A DNA stretch of 64,000 nt. Origin: Selaginella moellendorffii. Taxonomy: Eukaryota > Streptophyta > Lycopodiopsida > Selaginellales > Selaginellaceae. A program made the translations under genes and the position numbers. The DNA lies in the NCBI RefSeq assembly GCF_000143415.4, contig NW_003314357.1, positions 69,018-133,017 of the forward strand. Direction: 5' to 3'. Of the stretch, positions 11,650 through 24,236 are shown one piece after another. The number at the start of each line of letters is the position of its first letter. The stretch's first letter is position 1. Under the pieces are notes generated by a model, which was given only the letters and a program-made list of their open reading frames with translations, was not told the origin of the DNA and did no database searches.

Positions 11650-13200
11650 GTTTCTCTTTTTTCCAAAGACAAACACAATGGTAGATTCAGATCTAGACAT
11701 TGTATTTGAGACCCAAGATACTAGAGATGCCAATGAAGACATTCTAGAAGTACAAGTGAGTAGGAAAAAAATTGCAATAACTATAGGAAAAAATCACAAA
11801 TTTACTCCCAAAGGATCTGATGGTCTCCTCCAATGAAGTGACAAGCAAAGGAAAGCAATAATGAAGCAACTTACCCAATCCAAACACTGTGAGAGACTCT
11901 TCAATAGTGGGAGATCCTCCTAAGGAGCTTTTAACTCTGTGACCATTCCTGTCACACATCTGCCTGCTGCCCCCATTCCTATACGGTGGACCATGCGCCA
12001 GGGGATCCAGTCCCTCCAGATGCAAGAGGTCATGCGAGGGTTGACCCTGACCCTAATACACTCTACCACTCTGACTGCCAGCGCAAGAAACCGTCTTGCC
12101 TCATTGAGATGATGGTTGCTTCTACTGCTGGCGAAATTCTAGTGGAACCCAAAACTTATGCACAAGCCTTGGATTCTCCAGAAGCTAAATTCTGGCTTGC
12201 AGTGATGGAGGACGAGATGTGCTTGCAGAGGAAGAATGGCACTCACGTGCTGGTTTCTTCCATTCCTGCTGGAGGAAACTTGTGAGGAGCATGTGGTGAT
12301 GGCACTACTCATTTCAAGGCTAGACTGGTTATGAAGGGCTGCACTCAAGTTCCTGGAATTGATTTCCACGAGACTTTTGTGTCTGTGGTCAAGCACACGA
12401 CTCTTCATGCTTTGATCCATTTTGTTGCAGCTGGTGACTACGACATCGAGCAAGTACTGCTTTCCTCTATGGAGAACTGGAAGATGAGATTTATATGCAG
12501 CAGTCAGATGGATTTGCTGGGCCAAGAAAAGAGAGTCATGTTTGGCTTTTCAAGAAGGCGATTTATGGACTCAAGCAATTGCCTTGTTCTTGGTACAAAC
12601 ACTACGACAGCTTCATGTTGAGTGTGGGATTCAAGCTAAGCCAGGGGATATCAATCTCTACATCCAGTTCTACCCACCAGACTTCACAATCCTTGGCCTC
12701 TACGTTGATGACAATCTGGTTACTCACAACAATGCTGCCATGTTTGCCCAGGTGAAGAAGATCCTGTCAACTCAGTTCTAGATGAAGGCACTAGGGCCAG
12801 CAAGATATTTTCTTGGCATGGAGCTCCTCCATGACCATGCACAGGGAATTATCTGGTTGTAAATTGATGAAAGAGATGTCTCCAGCAACGGAAGAAGGGA
12901 AAGCTGCTATGGCAAAGATCCCCTATGGCAGTGCGTTGGCAGCTTGCTATATCCAGCAGGGTGTACAAGACCTGATTTAGCCTTTTCCGTGAGCAAAGTT
13001 AGCCAATTCTTGGAGAACCCGGCTGCAGTTGAATGCATCTTCAGGTATCTTTGCCAACATACCAACCTGTTTTGTCCTTTGATCTTGGGAGCTCAATTGC
13101 AATGTGAGTGCAATCCACTGCACCACAATAGTTTGGGAACTCTAAAATCTTGCTATAACTTCATTCATTTCCTCATTCGGCCAATGGATCATTAGTCCTT
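11650..13200 (+). pseudogene. Ty1/copia reverse transcriptase relic
   Basis: Segments in order: EPKTYAQALDSPEAKFW (about 12146-12195), a TGA at 12283-12285, THFKARLVMKGCTQVPGIDF (12310-12365), ETFVSVVKHTTLHALIHF, then after a frame change VWLFKKAIYGLKQLPCSWYK (12540-12600), and after another LGLYVDDNLVTHNN (12692-12732) with the YVDD catalytic motif, and ARYFLGMEL (12800). TRPDLAFSVSKVSQFLENP (12968-13022) marks the connection toward RNase H. Order and motifs are those of the copia RT. At least two frameshifts and several stops make it non-functional. Confidence 0.85.
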
Positions 13201-13269
13201 CATGCTCAAGCAATGCATACCTATGGCATAAACAAGCTTAAGCAGTGCATGAAGCCACTCCAAATGCAT

Positions 13270-13757
13270 CACCAATCTTCTGTGTCAAAGGTGCTTAGGA
13301 AGCTGTAGGATACAAACCTCTGCTTCTTGGTTCATTCTAGAAGACACTTTAATGGTGTGCTCAACAATTGGGTATGTGTTCAAATTCTTGGGTGCACTTC
13401 AGAATTTAATCATTGTGTATGTGGATGCGCAATGATGGGCACCTTCCTAAAAAATGAAAAATTAATCACTGTAAAAATTGTATAGATAAGTTGTTGAATA
13501 TTTCAACATGCAAATTACTAGGTATCCTAACATTTGTTCTAGACACTTCTCAACAAGCAATAAAGTTAGTGCTAATTGGAAATGCTAATTGAGAAGTGCA
13601 TTTTGGAGGCCGTAAAGAATCAGAAAAAGAACACTTCTGCGCTTTCCACTTTGAGAAAAGTCTCCAAATGCCCACTAAAAAATACATCACACATGACTAT
13701 CAAGAAGAACATCTTGACATATATCAACAGTGCTAGTAAGTTGAGATTAAAGAAGAA
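13270..13757 (+). repeat. Left piece of the duplicated Crinkler-locus segment
   Basis: Matches 5345-5975, including GTGTCAAAGGTGCTTAGGAA and GGAGGCCGTAAAGAATCAG. The P-loop-coding part present at 5405-5470 is missing here. The match breaks near 13757, where LTR sequence begins, and resumes at 22655. Confidence 0.8.
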
Positions 13758-14294
13758 GCTTTTGAAACTTACCTATGAACTAGTCCTTTCAAATATTCTT
13801 TCCTTACTACCACAATGGCAAAAGATTGATATTACTAATTCCCTTTATCATTCCCACTTGAGTTAGTTGAGAAATTGGTCAATGCTTGTGCACTTAAATT
13901 AGATAAATATAAGATAGGAACCTTATATACTTTTTGTTGAGTATACTCGGCCTGGTTTGAGAAACTTGTGTCCTTGCTAGCCCCCGCAATATTGAGATTA
14001 GTCCCTCAATATTGGTTAAATGATAGCTTACTATGTTTGCCAAACACCTTTGTTATCATATCCTTTGTATTGGTTTTGTTCTGGTTTTATTGGCTATTTA
14101 TGGAAAGTATTTAGATTTACTAATTAGGAATACTTATGGACTGTAGAGATTGTCTTGAACACAATAGTGTTGGTCCTGTGTCTAAATTTGCAATTTAGTG
14201 TCATTCCATATTTAGTAAATTCTGGCTAGGGGTGAAAACCCAAAATGTGTGTTCCTAATATTCCAAATGTATAGTAGGTCGGGGCATGGCCGAC
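13757..14294 (+). mobile_element. Ty3-type LTR (family 2), left part, interrupted
   Basis: From about 13762 (TTTGAAACTTACC) the sequence matches the start of the LTR at 53730-54354, and the stretch up to 14294 (ending GGGCATGGCCGAC) continues it with an unmatched portion at about 13890-14240. The LTR resumes at 21870 and ends near 22654. A 7.6-kb LTR element is inserted inside it. Confidence 0.65.
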
Positions 14295-15992
14295 TGTAAA
14301 GGACTAAATTTTCCATTCTACTTTAGTCGCTTAACCACACCTCCGACCACTTAGAGGAGTTTTACTCACAACCTCCATAAGTCCTATTTTGGACTTAGGG
14401 ACTTGCTAGCCCCAAGAATGGCATCTATGCCACTCAACCATTGCACTTGGTCCAAGTGCTCCATGTGTCCGATCCCATGACCGACACCCCAAGGTACCAC
14501 CGACATATCAGCCTGTTACTCTAAGGCCATGCCCATTCACCTTGGTCACACCAGTGGTCTGACACCACCTACATCACAGTCCTGTCTCTGAAAGACTGGA
14601 CCATCCGTCCATGAGTGATCATCTTAGATCCACTCCTTAGCAGCATCCTTAGGATGCCCACAAACATGGGGAATAGCCTTCCCCAATATCCTTTTTCCGG
14701 TCCCCACCAAGTCCCTTTCTGCCCATGGCCGTGTTCGCCAACACTGCCACTGGATTGAGGCCCATAGGCCCGACCACTAAGTCCCACAGTCCTTTGGGAC
14801 TTCTACACCACCTGACTGTATCCTTGGTCACTACACCAGAGGACTACTCCTCTTCCTTTCCACAGTCTGGGCTTTTGGGACACCATTTCGGAACATCGTG
14901 GCCCTACATAAGCCTCATAGGTACTCTCCCCGCCTTCCACCTTTGGGTGCTCTAGCCATGGGCTTAAAGCGAGGTTCTGTTGAGCCATGCCAGGTATCCA
15001 AGTAGGTAGTGCCACCCACACTTAGACTGGGAGCATCGACCATTCAATCTCTCGGGGGAACTAGAGCCGGCTCTTGAACACTTCACCAAGCTACCCCACT
15101 TGTTAGTCCGTATTCACTCTAGCTTTGGACTTCCCAGTGGTTATCCCATCACCCAACACCTAGGTACTACCTTCCTGGGACAAATTGGCCTTTCCTGGCC
15201 AAACTGGCTCCATTGGAGTCCTCCCCCTATTATACTTTTGGAGCTCACCAAAAGAGGTTTGGGCTTTCACCCCCTCAGACTCGAACTCGGACTCGGACTC
15301 GGACTCAGACTCGGACTTGGACTCAGGCTTGGGCTTGGTCTCAGCCTCAGCCTTGGTCTCGGTCCCGGTCCGGTCTCAGTCTCGGTCTCGGTCTCGATCT
15401 CGACTTCGGTCTCCATCTTGGGTCCTTCTCAGACTCCATCTTGGATTCCATCTCGGACTCCATCTCGAACTCCATCTCGAACTCCATCTCGAACTCCATC
15501 TCGAACTCCATCTCGAATCCATCTCAAACTCCATCTTGGGTCCATCTCGAACTCCATCTTGGACTCCATCTCAGTCCATCTCGAACTCCATATCGGACTC
15601 CATCTCGGGTCTATCTCGGACTCCATCTTGGACTCCATCTCGGGTCCATCTCGGACTCCATCTCGGACTCCATCTCGGACTCAATCTTGGTCCATCTCGG
15701 ACTCTATCTTAGACTCCATCTTGGACTCCATCTCGGGTCCATCTCGGGTCTATCTCGGACTCCTCCACGTGTCATGTGTTGGTCCTTTTGTGTCCTTTTT
15801 CTAGAGACTCACTTATTGCTTGCTTTGTGCTTGTTCCTCAAGCACATCGTTGGGAGTTCCACTCCCGCTCTTGACCTTTCAAGTCGGAGCTTTTAGTCTA
15901 AATGTGTTACGTTGGTTTGGCTTTTGTTTCGGCCACTACCACGTGGCACCCTTTCGGCTCCACTTTGGGGCCTAGGGATTTTGTGTCTCACA
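14295..15992. repeat. LTR, left copy
   Basis: Begins TGTAAAGGACTAAATTTTCC and ends GTGTCTCACA. It is colinear with 20203-21869, with scattered substitutions and small indels, so the insertion is not very recent. It contains a TCGGACTCCATC-type array at 15275-15765. Confidence 0.9.
15275..15765. repeat. Short-unit tandem array inside the left LTR
   Basis: Two successive low-complexity blocks: a hexamer-like (GGACTC)n/(TCGGTC)n part up to about 15410, then a 12-15 bp unit close to TCGGACTCCATC repeated about 30 times. It produces spurious Asp-Ser and Arg-Thr-Pro-Ser open frames. The matching array in the right LTR is shorter. Confidence 0.9.
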
Positions 15993-18900
15993 ACTCCACC
16001 ACCCATAGACGAAGTTCGATGTCCTCATTGAACAATAAACTATTTTATTAAGTAATACCAATATGTATTACCCCTTCCATTCTTGGCACTTCACTAATAT
16101 TCGTCAATAGTTTGATACCAAAGGCTCACCATGCCTTATCCATCCTCTAAGGAGGATAGTCTCTCCAACTTAGAGACTAATTGGACAACTTGTAGTGGTT
16201 CTCTCCTTTTATTGGTTTAGTTTTCGCTAAACTTGTTAGAGACACCGTCTTTATCTCAATCCCACGACTCCTTCTCAAGTAGTCTCAGTTTCCATCAATA
16301 TAACCTTTGCACTTTGAAACTTTTACTTTTGACTTCTTGAAGTCAATTTCCTAGGTGTCTCCAACACCTTGCATTGCACATATTGTGCAACTCCACTTCC
16401 CCACCCTAGGAAGTTCTCTACTTGAGGGCAACATCATCCTCTCTTCTATTTCGTACCTCCTTGGGCACTAAGTTCCAATTATCATAATTTATGCTAGGGC
16501 TGTCCATAACCTTATCATTTAGCTACCTTATCGTTCCCTCTTTTGGAGCTTCCACTCTCGCCAAATCAGAGCAATTGGGAATCCATTCTTGAAAACACCT
16601 TGCCTTTCCCACAATTCATTAGCCCCCAACACATTAGTGTTCTTGGCCTAACTTTGCCTTTTGGATTCTTTCCCATGGTTCCCATGGCTCTTTTCTTAGC
16701 CATTAGTCTTTTGCTCCTATCCTTGATTGTTGCACCTAACAACATCAGATTGCTACTTCCATTCTTGAGGTATTCTTTCAGTTCCAGAGTAAAGACTTTG
16801 CTTTGCTAAGTCCAAAGGGTATTCACCCCTAGTAAGTCTCTTTAGCATTTTCTGCTATGGGCTCTATCCTTAGCCCAACTTTGTGACCCTCCCATAGGTC
16901 TTTTATAGAGACTACTTTCTTCGGACTCACTATACCATCGCATTGCCATAGATCATTTCCCTTAGGTGTTCTTCCCACTTGGTCACCTTGACAAAGCCAC
17001 ACCACCATTAATAGTTCAAATTAACACTTTGAACTAAAAACTTTATCCGTTAACTTCATAAGGACCTTGTCCTTGTTTTAGCCATAATATTACATAGTAA
17101 TCTAACCTTGGCACCTTAATAGGTTTGCCAATAGGTATTAAGTCCTCTAGACCTTTAAGTTGTTCAGCATGACCCCGGGGGCATCCCCCACACTTGGTGG
17201 TGCACCCAAGCCAGCCCTTCCGGCTAAGGGTCCATAGCAACTGAGACTGGGTGTCCCCATTTCATTCACCACGTTCTTGGTGCCACTCGCACCAAAGTGT
17301 TCAAGCTAGATGTGCCAAGCCACACTAAACAATCTAACCGTGCATCACGACTCCGGGGCATCCCTCGCTTGGTAGTGTGCCTAAGCCAGTCTCCTTACTG
17401 AGAGTCCATGACCACTGAAAAATGAATGTCCTCATATTTCAAGTCATCACCGCACCCTAATGAGTTGGGACTCGAACCCAAGCACTAGAGGGTCGGGACT
17501 CAAACCCAACCTCCGTATATACATCTACGGATGGCATCACACAAGATGTCTGGCATGACTCTCCACGCCGGTACACCAACATGTACTTAAAGCGCGCTAT
17601 AGATCACAGCTTAGGAACCTAATTCCTCCACACTGCCAAGTCTTCTCACTTGACAAATTTGTGATCATGCATGGACTCCTCCATGCTTGGCCCCATGGGC
17701 CACCCCTTTGAAGTTAGCACCTTCAACTAGGGTATTTGTTCCCATGACTTGCCAATTTCACTTAGCAAGTCATCCGACCAACGTAATATGGTTTCATGCA
17801 CAAGCGGGAAAGCCCTCGACTATCGACTTTTATTCAAGGCCATCCCTTTGATTATTCAAGAACTGTTTCCCCAACCTTGATAGTATTGCATTATAGCAAG
17901 CTTCAAGGCCACACTTCTGCTGCACCACTCTGATTTCGTGTGTTTTATGAACCATTTACACTTGGCTTTCTAGGTAAGTGTCCTTGGGAACCTTTGAAGG
18001 AACTCTCTATCCCTTAGCTTGCTAAAGCCTCTCATTTTGCAAGCTTTTAAATTGCCATATGGTCTAACATGGACAATTCCATGCTTTAGACTTTCCATAG
18101 CATCACGGTTGCTAGTAATAACATGCTTGAGCACCCACTTGATTCTCCACTCCCAACTGGTATAACCACCCTTGGATATGCAATTTGATTCCTATGGTTT
18201 GGTTCTATCCCTTTATGTAGCGCATGTGATCATGGGATGAGATTTGAATATACTGTCACCGTGGATCCTTTGAATCTTGGGGGATAAATGGGGATAAAAT
18301 AGCCACTAAGGGCTCTCTCATCAAGCAATTGCCCCTTTTTTAGTTGGCTTAAGGGGAGAGAGATAAGGTGTGCTACACCTTACTACTTGCTTTTGGCCTT
18401 ACACCTTTCCTTCAGTTATTTTCCTCCAAACTAGGAGGATAACTTTGCACTTTCTATTATGCCGTAACAAGTATTCTTAGGGATGAACCTACCTGATAGC
18501 CTAGGGAGTGGTTCCTCAATTTGGGTATGCTCAACTTATAATCCCACACATTGGGATTAATATTGTTACTTATGGGTTTTTATATACCCATTGCTAGCTT
18601 TGCCACAATTCCATTTTGGCTTTGCCCAATTTGGGTAGATAGTCTTCTTCTGTCTCTGCAACCTTGGACGTTTGGATAACACCTCCTATCCATCATTTGC
18701 TAGGGACTTAGTCCTTTGGGCTTTATCTATTGCCCTCGTGACACTAAACACCACCTCTTGGTGTTCTAGAGTGTTTGGGTGTTCCAATGATGGCCTCCTT
18801 GACAATGAGCATTTTCTTTTACGACATTGACTTATTATATCATAATATAAGCAACTTATCCCCGATAAGGGTATATCTAACTTTTTTATGCAATTAAGAA

Positions 18901-20202
18901 GTCTTGGGTAGCTACCTTCTACCTGTTTAACCAATTACTTTGCACCTCTTGCTTACATAGTTGTCAAATCCTACAACTCATTGCTAGTGCTTCCACACCT
19001 CCATCATTATCCGGGTCACCACACTCTACCACATGCCTTCCAGCTTAGGCTATGCCATTCTCATTTCTATTGAGATTCCTTTGGCAAGGGGTTATCATGA
19101 AGCCATCAACATAACCTCAAGGTATCACACCTTGGCACATTTGGTGTCTCCACACCATTGGCTTCATGAGTCTACCTTTATGACACTTTGCACTTATGTT
19201 TAGGTCTTTGCCAAGACTAACCCAGTCGTTTCTCATGCCAACTATCCATTAGCACTACACCATAGTGTTCGCATACAACTCTGCACCAAAGTTGCTTCCT
19301 CTGGGAACACCTTTCCCACGACTTTGGTATGGCACATTTTGCCACCCATGAGATACCTAATGTTTTCATACTTGGATCTTACAATCCTCCCCCTCCTCCG
19401 TGGGGCACAACACACCTCAGTCCAAATGTTTTTATCAGTCCTTTAGGACCATTCCTTGACTCCACTTAAGTCATTCAGCCTTTTGGACTTTTCCTAATCC
19501 CCTGACATATAAGGTTTTACTTTTGAGGTGCCAACTCATTGGAATACAACTTCTTGTATTCATGTCCTACTCACCAAGACCACCATTATAAGTGTGATTC
19601 CAACACTTGACTATTTTTTGATAATTGTGGGCTACCTTCGCCTGTTAGGACTATTCGTCCATATGATGAGAATATCGATTCATCCTCTAAGCACACCCCC
19701 AACTCCTGGGGTTTTTCCAGCATTTATTCAAGGTAGCTCAGCTACCATTCCAAGGACTTATGTCCTCATCCACATTTGACCTCCCACAGTCATTAATTCT
19801 GGTCTCAAATTCATGAGCACTAGCCTCAACTTCATGAGGGTAATCTTGTGACTCCTTTATCGTTTTGGAGCCTCTATCTTCCCCGTGATCCCAACTATAA
19901 TTGTTTACCACAATTACATTAGCCAATTTGTTGAGTCAAACGCTCATCTCGATCACATCCTCAACTCAATGAGGAAAACCTTGTATTGTTCCCAAGATCC
20001 CGAAGTTGTTCCATTATTAGCCCTTTTCTATCCACCACCTCACCTATAAGTTCACACCTGAATTGTAGTGGAGAGCCATGTCTTCCCGACTTGTAACTCC
20101 TCAAGGATAGGTCCACTCCTAGGACCTTCCAATGCCAACACTAGTGGTGATATACTTGAGCACCAATAAAAGTCGGACTAAGGAACAGCTTTATTACAAA
20201 AT
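15993..20202. other. Internal non-coding domain of the LTR element
   Basis: 4.2 kb without an open frame over about 100 codons and without gag, protease, RT or integrase motifs on either strand. It contains a short TIR element at 18216-18377. Several phrases such as CATCCCCCACACTTGGTGG and GGGCATCCCTCGCTTGGTAG look like diverged internal repeats. Confidence 0.7.
18216..18377. mobile_element. Small TIR element (MITE-like), copy 1
   Basis: 162 bp starting TGTAGCGCATG and ending GTGTGCTACA, an imperfect inverted pair (TGTAGCGCA against TGTAGCACA). A second copy occurs at 46123-46285 in unrelated surroundings; both share GGGGATAAATGGGGATAAAA and CATCAAGCAATTGCCCC. No coding capacity. No clear target-site duplication was found. 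Confidence 0.65.
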
Positions 20203-21869
20203 TGTAAGCGACTAAATTTTTCATTCTACTTTAGTCATTTAACCACACCTACGACCATTTGGAGGAGTCTTACTCACAACCTCCATAAGTCCTATTTTGG
20301 ACTTAGGGACTTGCTAGCCCCAAGAATGGCATTCATGCCACTCAACCATTGCATTTGGTCCAAGTGCTCCACGTGTCCGATCCCATGACCAACACCCCAA
20401 GGTACCACCGACATATCAGCTTGTTATGCTAAGGCCATGCCCATTCACCTTGGTCACACCAGTGGTCTAACACCACCTACATCACAGTCCCATCTCTCAA
20501 AGACTAAGCTATCCGTCCATAAGTGATCATCCCAGATCCACTCCTTAGCATCCTTAGGATGCCCACGGACATGGGGAATAGCCTTCCCCAATATCCCTTT
20601 TCCGGTCCCCACCAAGTCCCTTTCTGCCTATGGCTGTTCGCCAACACTGCCACTAGATCGAGGCTTATAGTCCCAACCACTAAGTCCTATGGTCCTCTGG
20701 GACTTCCACACCACCCGATTGTATCCTTGGTCACTACACTAGAGGACTACTCCTCTTCCTTTCCACAGTCTGGGCTTTTGGGACACCATTTCGGAACACC
20801 GTGGCCCTACGTAAGCCTCATAGGTACTCTCCCCACCTTCCACCTTTGGGTGCTTTAGCCATGGGCTTAAAGCGAGGTTCCGTTGAGCCATGCTAGGTAT
20901 CCAAGTAGGTAGTGCCACCCACACTTAGACTGGGAGCATCGACCATTCAATCTCCCAGGGGAACTAAAGCCGGCTCTTGAACACTTCACCAAGCTACCCT
21001 GCTTGTTAGTCCGTATTCACTTTAGCTTTGGACTTCCCAGTGGTTATCCCATCACCCAACACCTAGGTACTGCCTTCCTGGGACAAACTGGCCTTTCCTG
21101 GCCAAACTAGCTCCATTGAAGTCCTCCCCCCTATTGGAACTTTTGGAGCTCACCAAACCCCCTAGGGTCTGGGAGACAAACACTTTGGGTTTTCACCCCT
21201 CAGACTCGAACTCGGACTCGGACTCGGACTTGGACTCGGACTCGGGATTGGGCTCGGTCTCAGCCTCAACCTCGGTCTCGGTCCCAGTCTCGGTCTCGGT
21301 CTCGGTCCTGGTCTCGGTCTCGATCTCGACTTCAGACTCCATCCTGGGTCCTTCTCGGACTCCATCTTGGATTCCATCTCGGACTCCATCTCGGGTCCAT
21401 CTCGGACTCCATCTCGGGTCCATCTCGGACTCCATCTCGGGTCCATCTTGGGTCCATCTCGGACTCCATCTCGGGTCTATCTCGGACTCCATCTCAGACT
21501 CCATCTCGGGTCCATCTCGGACTCCATCTCGGTCTATCTCGGACTCCATCTCGGACTCCATCTCGAGTCCATCTCGGACTCTATCTCGGACTCTATCTCG
21601 GACTCCATCTCAGGTCCATCTCGGACTCCATCTCAAACTCCTCCACGTGTCATGTGTTGGTCCTCTTGTGTCCCCTTTTTAGAGACTCACTTATTGCTTG
21701 CTTCATGCTTGTTCCTCGAGCACGTTATTGAGAGTTCCACTCCCGCTCTCGACCTTTCAAGTCAGAGCTTTTAGTCCAAACGTGTTACGCTTGTTTGGCT
21801 TTCGCTTCAGCCACTACCACGTGGCACCCTTTCGGCTCCACTTTGGGGCCTAGGGATTTGTGTCTCACA
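20203..21869. repeat. LTR, right copy
   Basis: Begins TGTAAGCGACTAAATTTTTC, ends TGTGTCTCACA, and is followed directly by the target duplication CCGAC. Colinear with the left LTR; its tandem array lies at about 21195-21640. Confidence 0.9.
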
Positions 21870-22654
21870 CCGACCAACTTAAAACATAACTAACTCCTGC
21901 TTGCATGTCTGTCTTTGTTTTGCATTTGATTTGGGTCTAAGCATAAGTTCCACACCATGCTAGCTAGTGGAGTACCCTTATCCTTGCATTATGCCACCAG
22001 TATGCTGAAATAGCATTAGACTCCGTTTGCTCTATTTTGTGTGTTAGTCCTGGCATTGGGATGTTGGAAACTTCAAAACTGTTCCAAGTTGCTCTATGCT
22101 CCTGTCCTTCCACTCCTATAAGGTTCCAAATATATAGTAAGGATAGTGGCTAGGTCGGGCATGGCTGACTAACCTAAAACATAGTTTAGCTCTTGCTTGC
22201 ATGCTTGTCTTTATTTTGCGTCCAACTTGGGTCTAAGCCTCCATACCATACTAGTTGGTGGAGTACCCATATCTTTGCGTTAAGCCACCAGTATGCTAAA
22301 ATAGTATTAAACTCTGTTTGCTCTGTTTTGTATATTGGTCTTGGCATCGGGATACTGAAAGCTCTAGGACTATTTCAAGTCACTCCATGCTCTTGTCCCT
22401 TCACTCCTTGGGTTCTATGCTTAGGATTCACTTCATGCTTCTGCTCTTTGGCTACAAGTTAGGGAGTTTGGCTTCGTTCCTAAATTCAATGGCCCAAGGT
22501 CTTGAAATTTGAGTTCCATTCCACTGTCCTTTGGACACGTGGCATGTGGCACATGGCATATAACATGTGGCATATAGAGGGTTTAGGTTCTACTTCTTGG
22601 TTATCCTATGGTAAATCATCATAGGATAAAGGGTAAAAACTATATACATTATAG
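21870..22654 (+). mobile_element. Ty3-type LTR (family 2), right part, with internal duplication
   Basis: Matches 53880-54354 and, inverted, 63449-63949. It contains its first portion twice: 21875-22135 and 22170-22460 both run from a TAAAACATA...CTTGCTTGCATG start through GGTGGAGTACCC/GTGGAGTACCC and TATGCTAAAATAG-like text, a tandem duplication of roughly 290 bp. The end lies near 22654, beyond GGATAAAGGGTAAAAAC. Confidence 0.7.
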
Positions 22655-23744
22655 AAAGATAATTAAAAATAACAAAAAATTCCCTTGCTAGTAGATTGGT
22701 GGTATATAAGGGTGGTAAGATGGGGGAACCTCCTTCTTAAGGTTTGGTTCCAAATAGTGTTTCATAGAAGTTTTGTAAAAATTATGCTTAACATTGATGG
22801 TATTACTTTTATTCCAGAGATGAAACATACAAGCTGGTTGGCCACACAACTATACTAAAAGAAGATTAGCTTGTATAATATATGTTGTGATGACTTGTCA
22901 GAGGTCTTGTTTCAATGCATCAGTTATAAATTGTGTCTAGAGCAAAGATACATAGGATTGGGTCTAGAAGCTTTACTCAAGGAAAAGTGGCAAACCAGGA
23001 AGTGCTAGGAAACAAGTAGCAAATGTAGCAGACTTTAACAAAGATGCTCATGTTATAAATATTTATGTTGGATTAGAGTGGCTACAGTGGGGACCAGAAA
23101 ACAATGTATAGGAAGCATACAACAACAGATTCACATACTATTGCTGACACAGGCTAGAATTTATCAACGTTAATGTGCCGGTTTGTGATTTTTCATCAAG
23201 AAAGAATTTGAACTTCAATGACAATGAAAAATCATAACAATGAATGAACTTTATGACTTTACATCATATACCAAACAAGAAGGTCACATGCTATTGTCAC
23301 TTGGAATGCAAGAAGAGAAGATGCATGAAGGAACTTTCAAGGAATATAGTGGCACCATGTGTCATAAGTTTTAGTACATACAAGGACATTAGAACACTCT
23401 AAATATTTTGGTTCTATAGTGATAATGTCCTCCACAACTGAAACCAGGTACAATATTGTTGAATTTGGTGATCCACCAAAAAAATGGCCAAAGCTGTGCA
23501 TAAATTTAATCCTCATACTAAATGAGAAATGACAAATTAATGATATCATTCCATTGTTAGCTGTGTTAAGAGAGATGATAGAAAATATCCTAGAAGAATA
23601 TTTTTTTAGGATCTTTCATAAATGGCTGCTCTTAGGGTTTGAAGAATACCCAAATTTGAGAATCAATCTCCTTCAAAAACAAAAATGTTCCCTAATTGAA
23701 AGTTTCCACTTAAAATACTTTCCCCATGTAAACTCTTTTTTTGC
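22655..23744 (+). repeat. Right piece of the duplicated Crinkler-locus segment
   Basis: Matches 6015-7040 closely (for example GATGAAACATACAAGCTGG and CTTTACTCAAGGAAAAGTGG). It leads into a header fragment exactly as the first copy does. Confidence 0.85.
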
Positions 23745-23915
23745 CACTTAGAATGAGCTAGAAGAGCTTGTGAGTTTATTCAAGACATAAATGGGACAGG
23801 GTCATGAATTTCATTCTGATGACGCAGATACGGTTCTATGGGTCTTCAAGGCTAACTCCATCTCTGTGACCAAGGGTTTGATGGAGGACTTTTGAACCAA
23901 GAAAAGAAGATGGTT
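23745..23915 (+). pseudogene. Crinkler-like header fragment, copy 4
   Basis: Degenerate copy corresponding to 7045-7215: remnants of ELEELVSLFKT, GHEFHSDDADTVLWVFKANS and the GAACCAAGAAAAGAAGATGG block. It is truncated at about 23915 by a tandem array. Confidence 0.6.
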
Positions 23916-24236
23916 ATGTCAGGCCCTAGATATATCTGGGCCCCAATGTGTCTGGGCCCCGGATATGTCGGGCCCCAGATATGTCTAGCCCCGAATATGT
24001 TAGGCACTTGAATATATCCGGATATGTTGGGCCCTAGATATGTCTGGCACTCGATATGTCTGGCACTCGATATTTTCATACCCTAGATATGTCCGGGCCC
24101 TGATATCTCCAGGCCCCGGATATGTCAGACCCTCGATATGTTGGGCCCCGGATATGTCAGGCACCCAGATATGTCTAGCTCTTGATATGTTTGGCACTTG
24201 ATATATCTAGCACTTCATATGTTTGGGCCCTGCCAG
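23912..24236. repeat. Tandem array of GATATGTC-type units
   Basis: About twenty degenerate units of roughly 15-18 bp built around CCCCGGATATGTCNGG. Units alternate GGGCCC-rich and GGCACTC-rich linkers. Non-coding. Confidence 0.85.

Larger units (their letters stand above)
14295..21869. mobile_element. Complete non-autonomous LTR retroelement (LARD-like)
   Basis: Two direct LTRs (14295-15992 and 20203-21869) begin TGTAA and end CTCACA. The element is flanked on both sides by the 5-bp duplication CCGAC (14290-14294 and 21870-21874). The 4.2-kb internal region has no gag or pol that I can recognise in any frame, so the element would need proteins in trans. A purine-rich GGGTGGTGGAGT on the minus strand just inside the left LTR could be a polypurine tract, which would orient the element on the minus strand. 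I found no convincing primer-binding site. A third LTR copy starts at 63950. Confidence 0.88.

Noticed and set aside
15185-15896. Long open frames rich in Asp-Ser, Arg-Thr-Pro-Ser and Leu-His-Leu
   Set aside because: All three plus-strand frames are open because a short tandem array lacks stops; the same occurs in the right LTR. Not genes.
17461-17520. GGGACTCGAACCC, resembling a tRNA T-arm complement
   Set aside because: No acceptor stem, anticodon arm or D-arm could be folded around it; no tRNA gene is supported anywhere in the window.
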